A model generated the notes under the pieces. That model was not told the DNA's origin, made no database searches, and saw only the letters and a program-made list of their open reading frames with translations. Positions 1-9,365 of a stretch of 64,000 nt of DNA are shown here, one piece after another; the first letter of the stretch is position 1; the number at the start of each line of letters is the position of its first letter. The DNA is from Acanthosepion esculentum (Eukaryota > Mollusca > Cephalopoda > Sepiida > Sepiidae). Made by a program: the position numbers and the translations under genes. The stretch spans positions 16,249,713 through 16,313,712 of the forward strand of contig OZ038517.1 of the NCBI GenBank assembly GCA_964036315.1, given 5' to 3'.

Positions 1-340
1 ATTTGTTCCTGCCTTTGAAATCATATATGTGAGCTGACGAGAACCTTTTGGCGTGCAGGATCGCCGATGAGGCCGAGAGGCATTACATTACCCACAGAAA
101 CCAAGTCCGATTCCCCGATACGGAACCCATATGAATATCTCAATTGAAATGAAGGTCGTCTTGAACGTGTTCACTTCCAGTTCCTTTCATATGAACGCTG
201 GTGTTCCCCAAGGATATCCTTCGCCCTACGCTGTTTCTGATCTTCATACATTGTTACCGATCCTTTCAAAATCCAATGTTCAACAGTCAATAAAGAAATC
301 GATGACAACTGTTTTCTGGGCGGCAAAAGACGATTGCTAC
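1..340 (+). pseudogene. LINE reverse-transcriptase remnant (fingers/palm motif)
   Basis: The frame through 193-213 reads NAGVPQG. This is the conserved motif of Jockey/CR1-type non-LTR reverse transcriptases that sits just upstream of the second catalytic block. The expected continuation (a serine/leucine/proline stretch, then a hydrophobic run and a DL pair) is only loosely present, and no long frame survives. The piece is probably a 5'-truncated, decayed copy. It may belong to the same LINE family as the fragments at 1,088, 7,906, 11,419 and 19,719, but this part of the protein does not overlap them, so that link is inference. There is no catalytic core and no start. From about 341 to 507 nothing further is recognisable. 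Confidence 0.45.
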
Positions 341-505
341 TAAAGTATGGAGATTTAATAAGTTTTTGCCTCCCACCCAGGACCAAAAATCAAATAGGAA
401 TTCACCATGGCCTTGTTGTGCATAGCGAATTTAATTTTTTAAAATCATTTCACCCCAAGAAAAGGATTAAAAGCACTAAGACACAATGAGTCACTAAGTG
501 CTAGA

Positions 506-830
<325 letters not shown>

Positions 831-1014
831 TTGGGGACCTTGTGGCACTTAGTGCACCAGGTCTCTGTATTCGGCCCTTCAAAAAGTGTGGATGGTCCTG
901 CACGAAACCTTCACCACTATAATCAAATCTCATGTGCTGTTGTCGGGCTGTCGGTTTCCTAGGAACTGATCTGCTTGACCCTCATACGTCGAATTTGACG
1001 CGAGAGTCGAGAGT

Positions 1015-1023
<9 letters not shown>

Positions 1024-1067
<44 letters not shown>
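1024..1067. repeat. (TA)n microsatellite
   Basis: Pure TA run of about 44 bp. Confidence 0.97.
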
Positions 1068-1069
<2 letters not shown>

Positions 1070-1087
1070 TGAGAGGAAAATAAGACG

Positions 1088-1560
1088 GTAAAGATTGACA
1101 TTGCGTTTAAATTTTAAAGTTCCAAGTTGACTGGGAAACAAGAAACCGGAAGTCAGTTCCATTAGCGAGAGATGTGAGAGAAAAATCGTAAGCATAGAAC
1201 ATGCGGATACATCTAGCCAGTTCAATGATGAGACCTTGCCGCCAATCTAGTACTGCGCTGAAATTAATAAAATCTGGGTACCATAGAGGAAAGTTCGTCA
1301 GATCTATTACCATGAAAATATTTATAGAATAAGCACAGTGAAACTAGGAAAATGACTGAAGCCGAGATGCCAAGCCAGGACCAAAAACATTGCAGATTCT
1401 TCTTTGGATTTTAGCAAGAATCTTTAAGTACATAGCGGTATAACTAGACCATATATGACAGCAATATTCAAAGCAAGGACGAATGAACTGATGAAAAAGC
1501 GATAATGTAATAGCTAAACGTTCGCATCCGGTTAAGTCGATCAAACGATCCTTCTTACAG
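1088..1560 (-). pseudogene. LINE RT C-terminal region, decayed copy
   Basis: On the minus strand, pieces of protein such as EYCCHIWS, IQRRICNVFGPGLASRLQ and (in another frame) WYPDFINF match the better-preserved copy at 19,719-20,380 in the same order. This is the region after the RT palm in Jockey/CR1-like non-LTR elements (…YCCHIWSG…LD.IQRR…L..LFYKYFHG…). Several frameshifts and stops break it. The 3' end lies toward 1,088, beside a (TA)n tract. No start or catalytic YADD box is present. Confidence 0.7.
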
Positions 1561-1566
1561 AATCTC

Positions 1567-2015
1567 GCTCAGGCACATTGATGTTAGTTTAACACCACAG
1601 AACACACGTGTGTTTCATACTGCATATATGCTGGACGAACTTTAGTTACAGTTTCTGAGAGAGAGCGTATTATTTGGCGTGATCAACACTTTGAACAAGG
1701 CTAGTATGCTCAATCGCTCGGTCACGATAACTTGTGATTTCGTGCTGCCATAGTCGGCCCCCAAATAGTTCCAGTCACAAAGCTTGGATCAACTGGCGGT
1801 ATGTTCTTCAGATACTATCCAAAGATTCAGCAAGCGGGGATCAGCTTCCTGACAAACCGGGTCTCATGACCGGAACGCATACGTTCTCACCACTCGGTCA
1901 TAGGCACATAAATGGGAAGTATATATAGGTCTATATATTAACAAGAACGTGACATTAATATGCGAAGAGGAAAAATCGAAGAGAATGGAACAAATATCTG
2001 AAACCTGATCTTAAA
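1567..2015. other. Unassigned sequence
   Basis: No recognisable gene, RNA or mobile element. It ends in a short AT-rich stretch just before the telomere-type array. Confidence 0.5.
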
Positions 2016-2531
2016 ACCCTAACCCTAATCCCTAACCCTAACCCTAACTCTATCCCTACCCTTAACGCTAACCCTAAATCTAACCCTAACTCTAACCCTA
2101 ACCCTAACCCTAATCCTAACCTTAACCCTAACTCTAACCCTAACATTAACTCTAACTCTAACCCTAACTCTAACTCTACCCTAATCCTAACTCTAACCCT
2201 AACACTAACATTAATCCTAACCCTAACCCCTAACTCTTATCCTAACCCTAACTCTAACCCTAACCCTAACTCTAACTCTAACCCTAACTCTAACCCTAAC
2301 CCTAAACTTAACCCTAACTCTAACCCTAATCCTAACCTTAACCTTAACCCTAATCCTAACCTTAACCCTAACTCTAACCCTAACTCTACCCTAATCCTAA
2401 CTCTAACCCTAACCCTAACATTAATCCTAACCCTAACCCCTAACTCTTATCCTAATCCTAACTCTAACCCTAACCCTAACCCTAACTCTAACCCTAACCC
2501 TAACTCTAACCCTAACTCTAACCCTAACCCT
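2016..2531. repeat. Interstitial degenerate telomere-type array (CCCTAA)n
   Basis: About 516 bp made of CCCTAA hexamers mixed with CTCTAA, CCTTAA and CATTAA variants. It is the C-rich strand of the TTAGGG telomere repeat used by molluscs and most animals. An internal segment around 2,171-2,245 recurs 210 bp (35 hexamers) later around 2,381-2,455 with the same irregular variants, so the array grew partly by block duplication. The degeneracy and non-repetitive flanks on both sides mark it as interstitial rather than an active telomere. Confidence 0.93.
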
Positions 2532-2876
2532 TGTTTCATGAAATCGTCGACGAGAGGTTTAAATTTATTAAAGTCTTAATAGAACGCAACTTCCAGTGCA
2601 AAGCCCTTTGTTTTTGGGGGAAATTATAGAGGAACACAAACATCTGTATAAGGCCCGGTGGCCACTCGAGGTAGAGTGTTACGTTAAGCGGCAGTTTATG
2701 TGGAGAGGAGGAGGAGATAACGGTTAATTTGAAACACGTCAAGATTGTATTCATTGGGAGAAACATACAGAACACTCGTTCGCAGGAAGCTGTTCGAGTA
2801 GAACTTACTTCTCACAGATGGGATACGGCGGGGGTGGATTGTGGTTTGCTACAATGTAAGTAGCATGGCGGATCCT
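2532..2876. other. Unique spacer between inverted telomere-type arrays
   Basis: About 345 bp of moderately GC-rich, non-repetitive sequence lying between a CCCTAA array and a TTAGGG array of opposite orientation. No coding or RNA feature recognised. Confidence 0.5.
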
Positions 2877-2917
2877 AGGGTTAGAGTTAGGGTTAGGGTT
2901 AGGGTTAGGTTAGGGTC
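2877..2917. repeat. Short (TTAGGG)n tract, inverted relative to 2,016-2,531
   Basis: About 41 bp of TTAGGG-type hexamers with one TTAGAG variant and one truncated unit. The orientation is opposite to the large array upstream. Confidence 0.9.
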
Positions 2918-2937
2918 CTATATTATATATAAAGGAA

Positions 2938-3110
2938 TTGTGTGTATGTACTGAATCCTTGTGGTGGGACAGTGTGTGTGTGTATGTGTGCGTGTGTCTA
3001 TGTATGTGTGCATGTATACAAATGTGTTTACTAATTCCTCGTAGTGAAACACTGTATGTATGGAGGGGGGATATACACACGCATATATACACGCATGCTG
3101 ACAGAAACAC
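2938..3110. repeat. Degenerate TG/CA-rich low-complexity region
   Basis: Imperfect runs of GTGTGTATGT type. Short ORFs here are low-complexity artefacts. The stretch 3,111-3,372 holds nothing recognised. Confidence 0.7.
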
Positions 3111-3372
3111 ACGAAAATGGAAATAGATCTAAGAACATACAGGGGTCATTAAAACATTAAAAGTTAAGATACCGACAACTAATTCATCACTTCTCAAACC
3201 AACCTTAATTGTTTTATGACCCTTGGCACAGAACTCTTCACTGCCAGTTCAAGAAAGACATTCAGATTACTAACACAAAAATAGAGAATGTCTCATCGAG
3301 AATATTTAACGTCGAAAAACATAAAGGAGAAAAAAATTAATTATTTTTAATAATATGTGGAAATCTCCACCC

Positions 3373-3415
3373 TTTACCTGACGACGGTCACGAGACCGGA
3401 AACACGTGTAGTAAA
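3373..3415 (+). ncRNA. Hammerhead ribozyme, minimal type I
   Basis: All conserved elements are present, contiguous and in order. They are stem I 5' strand TTTAC (3,373-3,377), core CTGACGA (3,378-3,384, fitting CUGANGA), and stem II CGGTC/GACCG with ACGA tetraloop (3,385-3,398). Then come GAAA (3,399-3,402), palindromic CACGTG as a minimal stem III (3,403-3,408), UA completing the N-U-H cleavage triplet (cleavage predicted after 3,410), and stem I 3' strand GTAAA (3,411-3,415). Stem I is a perfect 5 bp. Minimal hammerheads with tiny or self-complementary stem III are known from Penelope-like retroelements and related retrozymes, where they are proposed to act as dimers. No Penelope ORF is visible nearby, so the host element is inferred. 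Activity is not proven. Confidence 0.82.
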
Positions 3416-3492
3416 ATTATGGAAAATAAAACATAATATTTAAAAAAAACAAAAACACATTACAACCAAAAACGTTTGCGGTACCTTTCTTC

Positions 3493-3498
<6 letters not shown>

Positions 3499-3546
<48 letters not shown>
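3499..3546. repeat. (TA)n microsatellite
   Basis: Pure TA run that abuts the foldback at 3,547. Confidence 0.97.
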
Positions 3547-3550
<4 letters not shown>

Positions 3551-3655
3551 ACATTTTTGATATGTTTAATGTTCTTTTTATAGATACAAGTATTTAAGTA
3601 AATGCTCTGTACTTGTATCTATAAAAAGAACGTTAAACATATCAAAAATGTCTTT
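3547..3655. repeat. Foldback: 44-bp inverted repeat
   Basis: Arms 3,547-3,590 and 3,612-3,655 are reverse complements with one mismatch and a 21-nt loop. The same arm sequence (…CTTTTTATAGATACAA…) recurs at 15,280-15,325 and in the larger foldback at 26,825-27,098, so this is a dispersed element terminus or domain. It is followed, as in the 27-kb copy, by a sequence with ATTGTCGGACT, then (TA)n. Confidence 0.93.
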
Positions 3656-3679
3656 AAATAAATTGTCGGACTCTGTCCA

Positions 3680-3682
<3 letters not shown>

Positions 3683-3726
<44 letters not shown>
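3683..3726. repeat. (TA)n microsatellite inside a composite repeat
   Basis: The flanks on both sides of this TA run match the flanks of the run at 27,124-27,183, so the tract belongs to the dispersed element. Confidence 0.95.
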
Positions 3727-3728
<2 letters not shown>

Positions 3729-3854
3729 AGTGTGGGATTGGTATATACGGAGTAAATTCCAATAACCAACAATTATTATTCTTTAAAGAGTGCTCAATAC
3801 AGAGTAGAGCAGATATAATTATTTATTTAAATAATAACATAAATATGTTATAAA

Positions 3855-3909
3855 ATCACTACAAAAATAGCCATTTCGTTTCGACACATCCAGTGTCTTA
3901 TCAAGTGAT
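3855..3909 (-). ncRNA. Degenerate hammerhead-like motif
   Basis: Read on the minus strand, stem I ATCAC (3,905-3,909) pairs with GTGAT (3,855-3,859). The core position holds TTGATAA (3,898-3,904) instead of CTGANGA. Stem II GACAC/GTGTC with a 5-nt loop is perfect (3,883-3,897), and GAAA follows (3,879-3,882). A short stem III can form, and GTA precedes stem I as in an N-U-H site. Two core positions differ from consensus (the C3 and G8 equivalents), so self-cleavage is unlikely. The architecture is still that of a type I hammerhead. Confidence 0.55.
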
Positions 3910-3996
3910 GATATTGAATGTAGAATAAATGTTTTTTAAAAAAATTCCAAATTCCTTAACGCTCCTTCGCTAGGGGTAAACGTTGTTTATGTTTAT

Positions 3997-3998
<2 letters not shown>

Positions 3999-4031
<33 letters not shown>
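3999..4031. repeat. (TA)n microsatellite
   Basis: Pure TA run of about 33 bp. Confidence 0.95.
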
Positions 4032-4035
<4 letters not shown>

Positions 4036-4723
4036 TTCTAACTAATGTCGAGATATATTATCAGTCAGTCACGCAGTATATCCATTTGTACTTTTTATTT
4101 CTCTACTCAAGTCCAGATTGTCGCACAGATTAGCGCTTTCACCGCCGCCAGCGAGGGTCCCATTTCCAATCTAATGCGAAGGGAAAAACATGGATCTCCA
4201 GGAAGTCGATTAATATCGGCTGGCTTGTAAAAACCGAAACCCCAAAATAAATGCAGTGCAGAATTACTTAGAAGGGTGGAATTGAAAGCAACAAGGCTGC
4301 AACATTTCGAAAAGCCATTCGCTTTAACGCATTTCGGTGCCGTGAAAACTGTCTTAGACTCCAAACATTAACCCTTTAAGCAATCAGCACCTGTTTACTG
4401 GTGGTAGTGAAAAATGACGTAATGCCCAGCCGCCGGTTAAACAGTGATTCACATAAGGATACCATTTTCTTCCCCGGTAATAATACGTTAAAAAAACTAT
4501 TTTTTGTATTCACGTGTAGCCTTGTGTCGAGGGGGAAAACTAGTAGCAATGAAGGAATGTTAGAGTTTCTCTTTTTGAATGCATGGGGAACTTGTGCACC
4601 GTGTTTCTCGACCTTACCCCTTGAGTAAAGATGACAAGCGACAACAACGTGAGAGCTTGTCATCTTCCGAGCCAGTTCCTTTCTGGGATGGCGCAGTTCT
4701 TCTTTAACCAGTTCGCACCATTG

Positions 4724-4724
<1 letters not shown>
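4032..4724. other. Unassigned sequence
   Basis: ORFs of up to 95 codons occur on both strands, but none resembles a known family and none has supporting context. Overlapping opposite-strand ORFs at about 4,376-4,663 are typical of chance. Not called as genes. Confidence 0.5.
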
Positions 4725-4725
<1 letters not shown>

Positions 4726-4757
<32 letters not shown>

Positions 4758-4773
4758 TATATATATATATATA

Positions 4774-4817
<44 letters not shown>

Positions 4818-4837
4818 TATATATTATAATTATTTAA
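4726..4837. repeat. (TA)n tract with GG/AGA interruptions
   Basis: Three TA runs separated by TATGGTATA and TAAGATA. The TATGGTATA junction occurs twice, suggesting slippage or duplication. Confidence 0.93.
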
Positions 4838-5284
4838 AAAAAATAGGATTCCTTCGCTACATAAGAGTTCTCATGTTTCAAAAACAAGAGTCAAAAACCT
4901 CAATATAATTATTGAAATTAAATTGAATTAAAGTATCAAGCCCTGGTTCATCCTCAAACGAAAATATCTTAGCAGCGGTTAGATGACAGTATCGTGTCTA
5001 GAATTATCTACTATCGGCTCGACTCGATTCGTCCCTCTCTCTTGAGAGGCGTAGTATACATAGTGTTAGGAAGAGTTCATTCTGTAGTTATAGGTGAGGA
5101 CCAATAACAATTTATTATTTCTTGTGCTCGTATAACTGTTACCCCTCCTGGGCAGAAAGTGTGTAAAAATTCTTTACATTTTTCTGTATATCCGAGAGCT
5201 TTCGGCGATTCTATTAACCATTAACATGGATGTTTTTCATTTTCTTATTTTTCACTGAATGTGTAGTTTTTTAGTATATATCGA
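4838..5284. other. Unassigned AT-rich sequence
   Basis: No gene recognised. The CTTTCGGCGATT at about 5,209-5,220 (minus strand GCCGAAAG) resembles the end of stem II plus GAAA in the hammerhead-like motifs elsewhere in the window, but no full fold was found. Confidence 0.4.
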
Positions 5285-5400
5285 GAGTAAAGGGAATTGT
5301 TTTATTTCACAAACACGGCCAGCACATTGTGGCCGTGTTCATGGTGATGCTATTGAGTGTTGGCTTTTTCCTTTTTATTATTAGTGCTTTCATTATTTTT
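5285..5400. repeat. Dispersed repeat with hairpin core, copy 1
   Basis: The sequence around ACACGGCCAGCACATTGTGG (5,312-5,331) forms a hairpin (ACGGCCA…TGGCCGT). It is shared with 26,235-26,290, including the downstream GTTCAT…GGC.GTTATT-type stretch. Both copies are followed within about 100 bp by a (CA)n(TA)n microsatellite. Confidence 0.65.
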
Positions 5401-5448
5401 ATTCTTCTTTTTACATGTGATTGAGTCTATTATACTTGTATTTTATAA

Positions 5449-5498
<50 letters not shown>
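5449..5498. repeat. (CA)n(TA)n compound microsatellite
   Basis: Short CA run passing directly into a TA run. A parallel compound tract lies at 26,378-26,424 after the same dispersed repeat. Confidence 0.95.
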
Positions 5499-5499
<1 letters not shown>

Positions 5500-5531
5500 T
5501 AACTGCAAAATCGTATTACCTTTTGTTTGAG

Positions 5532-5534
<3 letters not shown>

Positions 5535-5588
<54 letters not shown>
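5535..5588. repeat. (TA)n microsatellite
   Basis: Pure TA run bordering the left terminus of the transposon derivative at 5,591, consistent with TA target preference. Confidence 0.95.
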
Positions 5589-5590
<2 letters not shown>

Positions 5591-5591
<1 letters not shown>

Positions 5592-5949
5592 GGTGTCCAT
5601 AAAGTTCATGTGCACTTTTAAAAATTTATAACTTTATTTGTATTTGTGATAGAAATAATTTGTGAAAAGGATTAGAAAGAAGTAAATCTATATTTTTTAA
5701 GGTTTTATTGAAATTTTATTTAAGTTTCCACATGTCCTCCATCATTAGCAATACAAAGGGTAATACGATTTTGCAGTTCACGGAAAACATTTGACAACTG
5801 ATTTACAGTAATGCCTGAAATCACATTAGTTATTTTAGCTATACTTAAAACTAGGTACATTAAAATTTATAACATTTTTTACAGATTATTTCTATCGCAA
5901 ATACAAATAAAGTTATAATTTTTTTTAAATGCACACGAACTTTATGGAC

Positions 5950-5952
<3 letters not shown>
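5591..5952. mobile_element. Tc1/mariner-superfamily deletion derivative (MITE-like), 362 bp
   Basis: Terminal inverted repeats of roughly 70 bp are visible. The left end begins GGGTGTCCATAAAGTTC. The right end finishes GAACTTTATGGACACC, and both extend through a TTATAACTTTATTTGTATTTG-like stretch and its complement. The element sits between two (TA)n tracts, matching TA target-site use. The interior keeps only the last codons of a transposase on the minus strand. A lone right-hand terminus of the same family lies at 7,229-7,263. Confidence 0.85.
5708..5815 (-). pseudogene. C-terminal remnant of a Tc1/mariner-type transposase
   Basis: The minus-strand frame reads …NQLSNVFRELQNRI… and ends …NDGGHVET before a stop. 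The pattern (LQ.RI…C….GGH.E near the C-terminus) matches the end of many Tc1/mariner-superfamily transposases. The whole catalytic domain is deleted, so the element could move only in trans. Confidence 0.6.

Positions 5953-5953
<1 letters not shown>

Positions 5954-5997
<44 letters not shown>
5954..5997. repeat. (TA)n microsatellite
   Basis: Pure TA run flanking the right end of the transposon derivative. Confidence 0.95.
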
Positions 5998-5999
<2 letters not shown>

Positions 6000-6051
6000 G
6001 AGTAGAGAATCCTTAAAAATCCATTCGGTTTTTAAGGATTCTGTACTCATT
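5997..6051. repeat. 23-bp inverted repeat hairpin
   Basis: Arms 5,997-6,019 and 6,029-6,051 pair with one mismatch around a 9-nt loop. It lies immediately beside a (TA)n tract, a pattern repeated elsewhere in the window. Confidence 0.9.
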
Positions 6052-6125
6052 ATTATATTGGTCTGTTCTCACATTGAGATCTCTCTGGATTAATGTCATC
6101 TTGGAATTATTCCTACTATCAATTG

Positions 6126-6126
<1 letters not shown>

Positions 6127-6210
<84 letters not shown>
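6127..6210. repeat. (TA)n followed by (GA)n
   Basis: About 65 bp of TA passing into about 18 bp of GA. Confidence 0.95.
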
Positions 6211-6512
6211 TATGACAAATGGAAAACCATTTCATTGTAACTAGATATTATTACGCTTTTCGCCCTTGTAGGCTTCACCAGAGCACAAAACAAAAGAAAT
6301 ATGTGTGTATCTGTGTGTATGCTTAAATAGTATATCATCAGTACTTTTTAAGCTAAGCTGTTTTTTCTCATGATGAAAGAATAGCTATCATCTGCCGATA
6401 TTGCGAAAGATTTTCCTTAAATAATGTTTTTAAGAAAAAGCTGCTAAATGAAATATACGTATTTATATTTGATATTTAATAATTTATAAATAATTTAAGC
6501 AATTTTATTACA
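6211..6512. other. Unassigned AT-rich sequence
   Basis: No gene or element recognised. Confidence 0.5.
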
Positions 6513-6601
6513 TTTATTTGTTTTAAAAGAAGTATAGTCTATTAGTAATTAGAATTAGGAATAATATTTTAAAACTGTAGTTCAATACGACGTACTCATA
6601 T
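6513..6601. repeat. Dispersed 89-bp direct repeat, copy 1
   Basis: It matches 7,141-7,229 with no indels and only a few substitutions. The offset is exactly 628 bp throughout. Confidence 0.9.
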
Positions 6602-7140
6602 GCAGATAAACCTTTTAGAAAAAATCTTTATGTATACAAGTACAAATTTAACGACGATACAAAACTGCCGAAAAAACTTTTGCCGTTGATAAAGACCAGA
6701 CGAATAGCGTTCAACGGATGTCATCATTCATTGGAAATGGCACCCCTACCCTACCTAAACTGAACCTCATTTCTAAAGTAATTCAGTGAAAATGAATACA
6801 ATATTCCTACTTGTTAAAATGATTGGATTTACCCGTATCCTTAGAAACTAATATTATGAATTTATGTGCTTATAAAACCCAGTAAATTTCAAAATAAGTT
6901 ATTCCAACATTCGCTTGAAAATGAAAAAGGCCTAGGGACAATTTAATTCTATAATTGAATTTGGAGTTTAGAGTTTCTGTTTTTGAAACATGGTAATTCC
7001 TGTGTAGCGATGGAACCATATTTTTAAATTAATATATATATATATATCATCTCATGTAGAAACTTCATTATGCGTTTATTATTCTCTTGTTCAGACTAGT
7101 CTAAATTTTGAATCGATTTCTTAAAATGGGTGTTTTGATT
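6602..7140. other. Unassigned AT-rich sequence between direct repeats
   Basis: No gene recognised. A short (TA)n run lies near 7,031-7,047. Confidence 0.5.
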
Positions 7141-7229
7141 TTTATTTGTTTTAAAAGAATTATAGTCTATTAGTAATTAGAATTAGGAATAATATTTTAA
7201 AATTGTAGTCCAATACGACGTACTCATAT
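7141..7229. repeat. Dispersed 89-bp direct repeat, copy 2
   Basis: Second copy of 6,513-6,601. It runs directly into the lone transposon terminus at 7,229. Confidence 0.9.
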
Positions 7230-7261
7230 TTTTTAAAGTGCACACGAACTTTATGGTCACC

Positions 7262-7263
<2 letters not shown>
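7229..7263. mobile_element. Solitary terminal inverted repeat of the 5,591-5,952 family
   Basis: Contains GCACACGAACTTTATGG followed by TCACCCTG, the right-end sequence of the 362-bp element with one change. No partner terminus is seen to the left within 1.2 kb other than the complete element itself. Confidence 0.75.

Positions 7264-7350
<87 letters not shown>
7264..7350. repeat. (TA)n microsatellite
   Basis: Pure TA run of about 87 bp. The isoleucine/tyrosine ORFs across it are artefacts. Confidence 0.97.
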
Positions 7351-7353
<3 letters not shown>

Positions 7354-7905
7354 TTTATTAAGATATATATATATGTATGTAAAACAAAGAATACGTCAGC
7401 TAGTCGACGAGAGTATTTCTGGAAGGGGATTTTTTACAGACATCATATAGATATATTTATATATGCACCAAACATATAGATATCAATAAATATTTCCCGA
7501 GCGCCTAATTCTGTTGGCGTCGATATCTGAAATGCTAGACTGGCCCGAATCGAAAAAAAAAAATTGCAATGTGGAGCATTAAGACTATCGTCTGCTTATA
7601 CTACTTGACACTTGTAATGTGACGTTCTCGAATAACGTAGACTTTTATTAGATAGTTTTTATAGATATTTACATGCGACTGCATTAGCTATCGACAAAAC
7701 CAGACATGATTTGCATATACCTTACTTCTCAAAAGGGATCTATTTTCAATAGAGCCTTCACATAGATACAATACCGTAATTCCCCATGTATAATACGCAT
7801 TTTTTTCTAAAAAAATAATCAGCATAATCAAGAGTGCGTATTATGCACAGCTACAAAATATTGAAGAAACTGCTGTAAAATAAAATAAATCCAGAGAGAG
7901 ATATG
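7351..7905. other. Unassigned sequence
   Basis: No gene recognised. CATGTATAATACGCATTTTT at about 7,785-7,804 and the nearby GTGCGTATTATGCAC form a short imperfect inverted pair and could be an element terminus. Confidence 0.4.
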
Positions 7906-8580
7906 CAGTGTGGTTGGCCCTGTTCTGGCATTTCGTATACAGTCATTCTCACACATACGTGCCGTTGCCTCCCTCTGTCCTTTCTACAACTACTCTCACG
8001 GTAACTGCTCCGAAGGAGCTACTTTCGTTAGTTCCCGAACTGCATGAATTTAAACGTGACACTAGGTCGGCATCTCGGTCCCACCCTTTCACTGTCGAAA
8101 CCCTTAAATGTAGCGATCTCTTCGACTCCAATAGCTTCATGTCTCGCACTTCCCGTCTGCGAAACTCCCTTCCTCTTACTTGCTTCCCTGATAGCGATAA
8201 TCTTCAATTATTCAAATGCAATGTCAATCGACATCTCCAGATGCTTGGATCTAATTCCCTGTCCCTCTCTTCATCCTTTCCTCTATATCACGCCTCTTTA
8301 CTCTTGCTCTCATTCTCTGTAACCCCTTGCATGCTAGTGGCATTCACGCCTTGCTTGGTGTGATATGCTTAAGAAAAAAGAAAAAAAAAAAACAAAACCT
8401 TTCTTATAATTACTTCCATAATCTTCAAATATTCAAATGTAATGTCAATCGACATCTTCTGATGCCTAGACGTTGATCCTCAATCTCCTCTTCATCCTTT
8501 TCTTAAACATTCTCTGTTACCCCTTGCATGCTAGTGGCACTCACGCCTTGCTTAGGGTGAAAAGTTAAGAAAAAAAAAAA
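7906..8580 (+). pseudogene. LINE RT C-terminus and 3' end, with a duplicated 3' UTR
   Basis: The plus-strand frame contains LLSLVPELHEFKRDTRSAS, then SNSFMSRTSRLRNSLP, then CFPDSDNLQLFKCNVNRHLQ. This is the C-terminal end of the same Jockey/CR1-like LINE seen on the minus strand at 17,455-17,830 and 19,719-20,380. It is followed by a 3' UTR with CCCCTTGCATGCTAGTGGC and an A-rich end at about 8,370. A second copy of the last codons and the whole UTR follows at about 8,395-8,580, again ending in an A-rich tract. The 5' part of the element is absent. Confidence 0.8.
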
Positions 8581-8754
8581 GAAAAAGTAAGAAAGAATTA
8601 TCATAAAAAAAATAGAATAATATTATTCTATATTATTCACATTCACGACGACGATTTCTCTCCCATTTCCATAATAACACCATACACGCAACGTACATGA
8701 ATCCAAAATTTTTAAAAATTAATCAGTTCGTCGGACGATCGTGAAAGCTAGGGT

Positions 8755-8776
8755 CACAAACTCACATCAATCCAAC

Positions 8777-8819
<43 letters not shown>

Positions 8820-8820
8820 A

Positions 8821-8896
<76 letters not shown>

Positions 8897-8898
8897 AC

Positions 8899-8953
<55 letters not shown>

Positions 8954-8975
8954 GGATTGATGTGGGATTGTGAGA
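8755..8975. repeat. Foldback with three (TA)n blocks in the loop
   Basis: Left arm 8,755-8,779 (ending CACATCAATCCAAC) and right arm 8,951-8,974 (GTTGGATTGATGTG…) are reverse complements. The interior is three TA blocks separated by TCCAAACAAATA and TCCGACCAAATA, echoes of the left-arm end. The TA blocks therefore arose by repeated duplication of an arm-plus-TA unit. Confidence 0.88.
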
Positions 8976-9117
8976 TTGTGACTTATAAATTTTTTAAAAA
9001 TATATATAAATCTCTATATATATATGTATAAATATCTATCTATCTATATATATATAAATCTCTCTATATAAATCTATATATATGAATATATATATATATA
9101 AATATATATATATAAAT

Positions 9118-9174
<57 letters not shown>

Positions 9175-9292
9175 AATCTCTCTCTACATATTAATCTATA
9201 TATATAAATAAATCTATATATATATATATATAAATCTCTATATATATATCGTCAGACAAACTGATTACTTTTTAAATATATATATAAATCTA

Positions 9293-9365
<73 letters not shown>

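Noticed and set aside
1955..2146. Leu/Gly-rich ORF ([17 protein letters not shown]).
   Set aside because: Translation of the CCCTAA telomere-type array.
2016..2917. A true chromosome end.
   Set aside because: The arrays are degenerate and flanked by ordinary sequence on both sides, and the window continues for more than 60 kb.
4107..4663. Possible protein genes of 85-95 codons on the minus strand.
   Set aside because: No recognisable family, overlapping ORFs on the opposite strand, no supporting context; consistent with chance.
7238..9031. ORFs rich in Ile-Tyr across (TA)n runs.
   Set aside because: Direct translation of TA dinucleotide repeats; no coding content.
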